DNA from: Synergistaceae bacterium | GTDB taxonomy: Bacteria; Synergistota; Synergistia; Synergistales; Synergistaceae | DNA length: 64,000 nt | Reading direction: 5' to 3' | NCBI GenBank assembly: GCA_031263445.1 | Contig: JAISFV010000146.1 | Location: 1 to 64,000, forward strand | Shown: in pieces, positions 58,943 to 64,000 of the stretch | Layout: every line of letters starts with the position of its first letter | How positions within the stretch are numbered: the stretch's first letter is position 1 | Notes under the pieces: generated by a model | Told to the model about the DNA's origin: nothing | The model's input: the letters and a program-made list of their open reading frames with translations, nothing else | Databases searched by the model: none | Program-made: the position numbers and the translations under genes

Positions 58943-59254
58943 AGCGGCGGAACCTCCAGGCCGTTCAGGCCGAGCGGCGCGACAGACCACATAAAGCCTC
59001 TCTCCTCCATCAAGCGTATTTTTTACCGTATGCCCAGAGTATAAAGAGCACGCGTAAAAACATGATTACGCCCATGTAAATTTTTTGTTACGCCGTATGA
59101 GAATTTCGGGGCTGGAAAAACGATCCGCGAATCACCGCGCCGCTTTCAATCTCACGCTTTTAATCTCCCAGGGTTCAATCTCGCACTTGACGCTGAAACT
59201 CATTTATGCGATTCTCGTAAAACATACGACAAAAATACGGAGAGGGGTCTTTGT
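58943..59254. other. Non-coding stretch upstream of the SPFH remnant
   Basis: No gene is seen in these 312 bases. Two imperfect direct repeats (TTTCAATCTCACGCTTTTAA at 59143 and GTTCAATCTCGCACTTGAC at 59172) lie just before a possible -35 TTGACG (59187-59192). GGAGAGGGG at 59240 is a ribosome site for the remnant reading frame. Confidence 0.4.
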
Positions 59255-59382
59255 ATGCCAATAGCGGATATCATAAAATACGAGGGCGACAAGCTGAACG
59301 TGAATCGGGGTGCAACTGCGGGCGCGAACTGGCGGACGGCGACAACTTCTGCCCGAAGTGCGGAACGAAGGCGAAGGGGTGA
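59255..59382 (+). pseudogene. Deletion remnant of an SPFH-domain/zinc-ribbon protein (virion-core-like family)
   Basis: The ATG at 59255, after a good ribosome site, encodes MPIADIIKYEGDK, the invariant start of SPFH-domain proteins of the YdjI/virion-core-like family. About 18 codons later the other frame reads CNCGRELADGDNFCPKCG, the C-terminal zinc ribbon of the same family, and ends at TGA 59382. The intervening domain of some 250-300 residues is gone, so an internal deletion has fused both ends out of frame. The membrane protein gene starts 6 bases later. Confidence 0.7.
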
Positions 59383-59388
59383 GGCGCG

Positions 59389-60087
59389 ATGAAAAATAAA
59401 ACGCTGCTGGCGATACCGATAATCCTGCTGGCGCTCTACAATGTTTTCGTATTCTCGCTCTTCGGCGCCGACGGCCCTAAGTTCTGGCCTACATATATAT
59501 TTACGACACTGGCGCTGCTCATGGGGACGGGTTTAATCTGGTTTTACGTCTCGAATAAAAACCTGACGCGGCGCGACACGTTCCTCAACTGGCCGATGGT
59601 TTACGTGAGCTGCGGATACGCGTTGGTGCAGACAATATTATCGTTCGCCGTCCTGTCCGCTGATAATTTCAGCCCCACGGCCGCCAATCTGACTCAAGCG
59701 GTTTTGTTGGCCCTTCATGCGATTCTGGCGGTGAGCACGGTCTTCGGCAGGAACGCCTCCGACGAGATCGACCGCAAACAGGCGGAGACGACGTTCTTCA
59801 TCAGAGATCTGACGTCCGACGCCGAAAGGCTGGCGGCGCGCGTGAAAGATTCAAGAGCGCGGAACAAAATACTGGAACTGTACGAAACCGCGAGGTACAG
59901 CGACCCGATGAGCCATGAAACGCTAATGCCCGTCGAACGCGAGATAAGGGAAAAATTCGGGGAGCTTTCCTCGTTTGCCTCCAGTGAAAAAGAAATTCCG
60001 TCTCTTCGCGAAGAGATAGAAATACTGTGCGAGGAGATAACGCTGCTCCTGGGCGAAAGAAACAGCAAGTGCAAATTATTGAAGTAG
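59389..60087 (+). CDS. Hypothetical membrane protein with four helices and a coiled C-terminus
   Basis: A 232-residue protein. Four hydrophobic segments lie at about 6-26, 36-56, 66-88 and 100-120, followed by a charged cytoplasmic domain (FFIRDLTSDAERLAARVKDSRARNKILELYETARYSDPMS, then a Glu/Leu-rich coiled coil EKEIPSLREEIEILCEEITLLL). I do not recognise the family. It lies directly after the SPFH remnant and was probably co-transcribed with the original gene; such membrane proteins often accompany SPFH/zinc-ribbon genes in anaerobes. ATG follows AGGCGCG. Confidence 0.6.
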   Translation: MKNKTLLAIPIILLALYNVFVFSLFGADGPKFWPTYIFTTLALLMGTGLIWFYVSNKNLTRRDTFLNWPMVYVSCGYALVQTILSFAVLSADNFSPTAANLTQAVLLALHAILAVSTVFGRNASDEIDRKQAETTFFIRDLTSDAERLAARVKDSRARNKILELYETARYSDPMSHETLMPVEREIREKFGELSSFASSEKEIPSLREEIEILCEEITLLLGERNSKCKLLK

Positions 60088-60149
60088 AGGAGAGATATTG
60101 ATAACGCCGCTGATCGGTTGGACGGCTCAATGAAAATTAGCTAAAATAG

Positions 60150-60408
60150 CTAATAATTATTGGCGTACGGGAGTGTTCGCCTTGCAAGCCAAACAGTTCA
60201 AACAAATAGCGAGGGCAGTTTCCACGCTCACGGAAGAGCCGTTTTCGCAGGATTCACAGGAGTTGAGAGGATATCCAGACTTTCGCCGCAAGGACACAGG
60301 CGATATCGTGTAATCTATAGCGTACGGAACGATACGGTGTCGATAGACGTCATAGACAAACGCAACGACGACACGGCATATAAGCGTTTTTCAAGAAAAC
60401 ATCAATAA
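60150..60408 (+). pseudogene. Frameshifted RelE/ParE-type toxin
   Basis: Two reading frames join into one toxin. The first (from about 60168, TGG CGT ACG ...) gives AKQFKQIARAVSTLTEEPFS, QELRGYPDFRRKDTGD and stops at about 60312. The other gives YRVIYSVRNDTVSIDVIDKRNDDTAYKRF to 60408. Together these match the RelE core (KQFKQI, LKGYPxxRxxxGxYRVIYxxxxxxIxVxxVxKRxDxxxY), with a frameshift at about 60292-60300. No intact antitoxin gene is visible upstream; only an inverted repeat TTAGCTA-AAA-TAGCTAA at 60137-60153 is there. Confidence 0.75.
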
Positions 60409-60541
60409 ATGTAAGGAAGCCCGCCACGCGTTTGCACGGACTGTTCCAAAAACTGCTTGAGCGCCGCAAAAATTTATGCCATACTATCCTGACGCGCCAA
60501 TCATGGCACCAGTGTGCCTATGGCGCGTTGGAGGTGTCGCA

Positions 60542-61405
60542 GTGGATTCATTCCTAAGAACGCTTCAGGTAGACTGGCTCAGCGCCGTGTCGCTCCTTGC
60601 GGGACCGCTCGTCGTAGTTCTCGCCTGGTTCGCCATAGACCGCCTGTTGATCAAGCTCCACAAGAAGAGCAAGTTCGTCGAGCGGATATTCACGACCGGC
60701 GCTTACGAGGAGACTAAAAAGGCGCTCATCGCGCAGCGGGTGAAGACGTTTCGCGGGCTGTTCATCCAGTGCGTGAGGACGCTCAACGCCGTATTCTTCT
60801 TGTTTATGTTCCTCGGCCGTTTCAATATCGACCTGAAACCGCTCCTGGCCGGCGTCGGCGTGGTCGGGCTGGGCATCTCCCTGGCGGCGCAGAACATCCT
60901 GCGCGACTTCATCAACGGCCTTCTGATACTCATCGAGGATCAGTTCAACGTCGGCGACTGGGTTTCGATAGGCTCGTTTTCAGGGACGGTGGAACGCTTC
61001 ACGATGAGGGCGACCAGCCTCCGCACGACCGACGGGCGGCTGGTCGTCATCCCGAACGGGACGATCTCTCAGATAGCAAACAGCACCAAAAAGTTTTCAA
61101 CGGCCTTGGTCGAAGTCGGGGTGGACTACTCCACCGATATCCGAAAAGCGATGGCCGTGCTGGACCGCTGCGCGAACGAGGTCTCTGAGACGTTCCGGCG
61201 CGACGTCCTAGGGCCGCCCGCAGTGCAGGGGATAGTCTCTTTCGGCGCGAGCGACCTGCAGCTCCGCGTGCTGATCAAAACAGTCCCAGGCGCTCAGTGG
61301 GGCATAGAAAGGGCGCTCCGCGTCGCCATAAAGGAGCAATTCGAGAAGGAGGGCATATCAATCCCGTTCCCCCAGCTTGTCGTTCACCGAGGGGAGCCAG
61401 ACTAG
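60542..61405 (+). CDS. mscS: MscS-family small-conductance mechanosensitive channel
   Basis: A 287-residue channel relieving osmotic pressure. Membrane helices are at about residues 12-38, 72-92 and the pore helix at about 100-130 (LLAGVGVVGLGISLAAQNILRDFINGL), the Gly/Ala-packed MscS TM3. The beta domain (GDWVSIGSFSGTVERFTMRATSLRTTDGRLVVIPNG) and the alpha/beta C-terminal domain follow. GTG at 60542 follows GGAGGTGTC. It stands alone. Confidence 0.93.
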   Translation: MDSFLRTLQVDWLSAVSLLAGPLVVVLAWFAIDRLLIKLHKKSKFVERIFTTGAYEETKKALIAQRVKTFRGLFIQCVRTLNAVFFLFMFLGRFNIDLKPLLAGVGVVGLGISLAAQNILRDFINGLLILIEDQFNVGDWVSIGSFSGTVERFTMRATSLRTTDGRLVVIPNGTISQIANSTKKFSTALVEVGVDYSTDIRKAMAVLDRCANEVSETFRRDVLGPPAVQGIVSFGASDLQLRVLIKTVPGAQWGIERALRVAIKEQFEKEGISIPFPQLVVHRGEPD

Positions 61406-61564
61406 GAGGGGCGGCATTTTATCGCGAATCTGGCAGTCAATCCGCAATTTGCCTCTTTCGTTAAAGAATGTTAATCAGCGAGAAAAGCATGGCGCGGTAA
61501 TCGATCACCTGTTAATATTGCCATGCATCGAATCATTACGATTCGCTTTGGGAGGATAATGATA

Positions 61565-62767
61565 ATGGGTGTATCAGAATCGTCGCGTAAGGCCGCCGGC
61601 AAATCACAAAACGTCTCATTTTCAGGGATGCTCGCGTTTTCCGCCTTCCTGATTGCCCCGGTCGTCGTCATAGCGGTACTGGCGATCGGCCCTAGTTCCA
61701 GGGCACCGATATACATGCCGGCGATCTTCGCCATGTTCATCAGCTACGTGATCATGTTCGTATTCTTCATGACGCTCTGGAAAAACGGCATGCAAAAGGC
61801 TGCCAGCGCCGTGTCGCTGGTCTCGTGCGGCGTCATGCTGCTGTTCCTCTCGTCTCAGGTGGGGCTGGGCGAATTTTTTGGCTGGGCTGGGACGGGGCTG
61901 ATCTCCTTCGGCATGCTGCTGGCCATGTCGATGATAATCGCGCAGCCGACGAAACGCTTCGCGATGCCGGGGAACAATCTCCTGCCGGAGACGGTAAGCA
62001 CCATGGAGGTGAAAAAATTGCTCGACGCCATGGCCTCCCCTGCCGCTTTTTTGAAGAACGACGGCGGCGGAGAGGATATGGTCGTCGCGATAAACGAGCC
62101 AATGGCCGCGATGCTGGGCAAGAACAACCACCAAGTCAGCGGCAAGGCGTTTTCCTCGGTCCTCCCCGATAACGAGACCGCCGCCTTCTTTAACTTCTCC
62201 GGGACAGAGTGGATACCGAACCGCACCACTAGGGGCAATCAGACGCTTTTCATGCTCATGCCGCTCATAAAGCCAAAGGATGAGTTTTCCGGGCCGACGG
62301 ACGCGATCGACCGCGAGACCGGCCTCTTTACCCCGCTTTTCCTCAAGTACAGGGCAAACGCCGACGTAGAAGCGTGCAGGAGGTACGAGCGGAAGCTGTC
62401 CGTGATACTCTTCAGGCTCTCCTTCGACAAGATGCCAATAAAGCCGAGCGGCGAGGCGACAAACAAGGCTTTCTCGGAGTTCGGCAAGCTCGTGACGGCT
62501 TCTCTCAGGGCGTGCGACTCGGGTTACAGGCTCCGGGAAAACGAAGTTCTGATCTTCCTGCCAGACACGCCGCAGGGCGGCTCTAAAATCGTGGTGTCGC
62601 GCATATACGCCAAGGTAAGGAAGCTATCCGGGGTAGAGTGCGTGGAGCTGGGGCAGGCGGACATCGACGACGTCACGGCCAACTACTTCGGCAAGGAAGT
62701 AGGGTCGATCGACCAGGTGATGAAGGACGTATACATCAAGATGGGGCGCTCTGCGGAGAATATTTGA
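61565..62767 (+). CDS. Membrane protein with a degenerate GGDEF-like domain
   Basis: A protein of about 400 residues. Four hydrophobic segments occupy residues about 20-130 (AFLIAPVVVIAVLAIG, YMPAIFAMFISYVIMFVFF and others), then a PAS-like stretch (KKLLDAMASPAAFLKN, then VVAINEPMAAMLG). Residues about 260-395 have the secondary-structure order of GGDEF domains: DRETGLFTPLFLKYRANADVEACRRYERKLSVILFRLSF, then LVTASLRACDSGYRLRENEVLIFLPDTP. The GG[DE]EF loop is RENEV, so diguanylate cyclase activity is unlikely. ATG at 61565 has GGAGG nine bases upstream; ATG 61559 is too close to it. A sensory or effector role is likely, function unknown. Confidence 0.65.
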   Translation: MGVSESSRKAAGKSQNVSFSGMLAFSAFLIAPVVVIAVLAIGPSSRAPIYMPAIFAMFISYVIMFVFFMTLWKNGMQKAASAVSLVSCGVMLLFLSSQVGLGEFFGWAGTGLISFGMLLAMSMIIAQPTKRFAMPGNNLLPETVSTMEVKKLLDAMASPAAFLKNDGGGEDMVVAINEPMAAMLGKNNHQVSGKAFSSVLPDNETAAFFNFSGTEWIPNRTTRGNQTLFMLMPLIKPKDEFSGPTDAIDRETGLFTPLFLKYRANADVEACRRYERKLSVILFRLSFDKMPIKPSGEATNKAFSEFGKLVTASLRACDSGYRLRENEVLIFLPDTPQGGSKIVVSRIYAKVRKLSGVECVELGQADIDDVTANYFGKEVGSIDQVMKDVYIKMGRSAENI

Positions 62768-62779
62768 CGCCGAGCCCGG

Positions 62780-62815
62780 CTTTAGGCCCCTGACAGTAAA
62801 TCAGCGTTTCATTAG
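62780..62815 (+). repeat. Right-end fragment G of the dispersed repeat
   Basis: GCTTTAGGCCCCTGACAGTAAATCAGCGTTTC matches the right end of the repeat; given here as GCTTTAGGCC, CCTGACAGTAAATC and AGCGTTTC. CTGA and TCAG can pair. It lies directly upstream of the aminotransferase gene. Confidence 0.6.
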
Positions 62816-62830
62816 AGAGGATGGATTCAA

Positions 62831-64000
62831 ATGAGCGGACTCAACTGGGACAGGCTCTTCTCCGGCCAGGCGAAGGACATGAAGCCTTCGCCGATCCGCG
62901 AGCTGCTGCCCTACACTAAAAAACCCGGCGTGATCTCCTTCGCCGGAGGCAACCCGGATCCGCTGATATTCCCCGTAGCGGAGTTCGCCGGGGCGTCGGT
63001 GGTCTTGGGGCGGAAGGGCATGGAGGTTCTCCAGTACGGCGCGACCGACGGTTACGAGCCGTTGAAGACGTTCATCTCAAACTGGATGGCACCGCGCATG
63101 GGACGTGTCACCGCGCCTGACGAGCTACTCGTGACCACCGGGTCTCAACAGGGGATGGATCTTCTGTGCGCGTCGCTCATCGACCCAGGCGACGCTATCG
63201 TCGTGGAGGACCCGACATACCCCGGTGCCATCCACACAATGCGCAACAGGGGGGCGCGCTTTTTGACCGTCCCCTGTGACGGCGACGGGATGATGGTGGA
63301 TCTGCTCCCAGAAAAATTGAAGGCCGCGCGCGACGGCGGCTTGTCGGTAAAATTCATATACTCGATAGTCAACTTTCAGAACCCGTCCGGCGCCGTACTC
63401 TCCGCTGAAAGGAGGAAAAAGCTGCTGGACATCGCCTCTGAATTCGACCTTTTGATATTAGAGGACGACCCTTACGGGCATCTCAGGTTCGAGGGCAGCG
63501 ACGAGCCGACTATCTTCTCAATGGACACCTCCGGCCGCGTGGTTTACGCCTGTTCCTTTTCCAAAATACTCGCGCCCGGCGTGCGCGTGGCTTGGATAGC
63601 CGGAGACCCGCAGATAATCCGCAAGATGGTTTTGGTAAAGCAGGGGGCCGACATGTGCACGAGCGTCGTAGCGCAGGCCCTAGTCGCCCAGTACTGCGAG
63701 GAGGGACACCTCGACAGCTTCCTGCCGAAGATAATCAAATACTACTCCAAAAAATGCAAGGGCATGGCGGAGGCATTCATGAAATACCTCCCCCCTGATG
63801 TCGAGTACGTCGTGCCAAAGGGCGGCTTCTTCTTCTGGCTGCGGGTGCCCGGCATCGACACCAAGGAGCTGTTCTTAAAGGCGGTGGAAAGAGGCGTGGC
63901 GTTTGTTAACGGCCCGGCCTTTTTCGCGAACGGGGGCGGGGATGACTGCCTCAGAACCTGTTTCACATTCGCCGGCCAGTCGGATCTGGACGCTGGCGCA
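62831..64000 (+). CDS. PLP-dependent aminotransferase (2-aminoadipate type), 3' end outside the window
   Basis: 390 codons of a fold-type I aminotransferase related to LysN and aromatic/2-oxoglutarate aminotransferases. VISFAGGNPDPLIFP is the typical N-terminus, LQYGATDGYEPLKTFI and TTGSQQGMDLLCASLIDPGD the cofactor region, VNFQNPSGAVLS the Asn contact, and the PLP Lys lies in SFSKILAPGVRVAW. PKGGFFFWLRVPG is the substrate Arg region. ATG at 62831 is in frame after AGAGAGG; family length suggests only about 15-25 residues are missing. It probably starts amino-acid breakdown. Confidence 0.92.
   Translation, partial: MSGLNWDRLFSGQAKDMKPSPIRELLPYTKKPGVISFAGGNPDPLIFPVAEFAGASVVLGRKGMEVLQYGATDGYEPLKTFISNWMAPRMGRVTAPDELLVTTGSQQGMDLLCASLIDPGDAIVVEDPTYPGAIHTMRNRGARFLTVPCDGDGMMVDLLPEKLKAARDGGLSVKFIYSIVNFQNPSGAVLSAERRKKLLDIASEFDLLILEDDPYGHLRFEGSDEPTIFSMDTSGRVVYACSFSKILAPGVRVAWIAGDPQIIRKMVLVKQGADMCTSVVAQALVAQYCEEGHLDSFLPKIIKYYSKKCKGMAEAFMKYLPPDVEYVVPKGGFFFWLRVPGIDTKELFLKAVERGVAFVNGPAFFANGGGDDCLRTCFTFAGQSDLDAGA

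Noticed and set aside
61453-61483. A further left-end copy of the dispersed repeat on the minus strand
   Set aside because: CGCTGATTAACATTC is similar to the left end, but the match is too short and the core is absent.

Overview
The window is about 64 kb of a GC-rich, densely packed bacterial chromosome, most likely from a member of the Synergistota (diderm, anaerobic, amino-acid fermenting). The main clue is a surface protein at 19774-20388 whose C-terminus (Ser-Gly-Cys-Asp-Ala-Gly, a hydrophobic stretch, then basic residues) matches the Synergistota-specific CTERM sorting signal. Supporting clues are an oxygen-sensitive ribonucleotide reductase, a flavodiiron protein, a methylmalonyl-CoA mutase/decarboxylase pathway and a five-gene FAD/Fe-S amino-acid or amine dehydrogenase operon. 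No rRNA, tRNA or CRISPR array was seen.

Layout. 1-1392: an Rpn-type nuclease remnant and an intact Rpn nuclease. 1429-4672: a cobalamin riboswitch with its own terminator in front of nrdD-nrdG (class III ribonucleotide reductase). 5196-7871: a small periplasmic Spy/CpxP-like protein divergent from a LuxR-type response regulator and histidine kinase. 7934-9727: a stand-alone tryptophan synthase beta-like gene (minus) behind a leader with a Trp-Arg-Trp leader peptide and two terminators. 9853-11118: a SUI1/eIF1-like protein converging on a hypothetical gene. 11212-16568 (minus): methylmalonyl-CoA mutase large and small subunits, epimerase, and decarboxylase alpha, delta and biotin-carrier subunits. 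16573-20957: a six-gene operon from a perfect consensus promoter: zinc-ribbon protein, flavodiiron protein, methyltransferase, inactivated ArnD-like deacetylase, CTERM surface protein and C39-like cysteine peptidase. 21269-25584: YheO-type regulator plus the dehydrogenase operon. 25732-34988: UDP-glucose dehydrogenase, FMN reductase, a DUF2207-like membrane protein and an arn operon (ArnT, ArnC, ArnA split in two, ArnD) for aminoarabinose modification of lipid A.

35113-40147: periplasmic nitroreductase-like protein and the thrC-thrB-lysC-asd operon (minus). 40167-44750: histidine phosphatase, then lepB-rbgA-rnhB-ylqG-ylqH-yraN, an order largely shared with Bacillus. 45116-49477: a soluble hybrid histidine kinase with four tandem near-identical PAS modules, and a CheY-like regulator. 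49629-51419 (minus): a lipoprotein with a leukocidin-like region and a C-terminal BACON-like domain. 51633-58190: comM-dprA-smg-like-topA-trmFO (DNA uptake, topology and tRNA modification). 58259-64000: a PHP-domain protein, a deletion remnant of an SPFH/zinc-ribbon gene, a membrane protein, a frameshifted RelE-type toxin, an MscS channel, a degenerate GGDEF membrane protein and a truncated aminotransferase.

Two signals cut across the genes. First, a roughly 107-112 bp MITE-like intergenic element with terminal inverted repeats occurs in three full copies and several partial ones; one copy supplies the stop codon of the epimerase gene. Second, several genes sit behind readable cis-regulation: a B12 riboswitch, a tryptophan attenuator, and an operator-like palindrome over the mutase promoter. 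B12 links the first and last of these in logic: the mutase needs it, while the riboswitch should turn off the B12-independent reductase when B12 is present.
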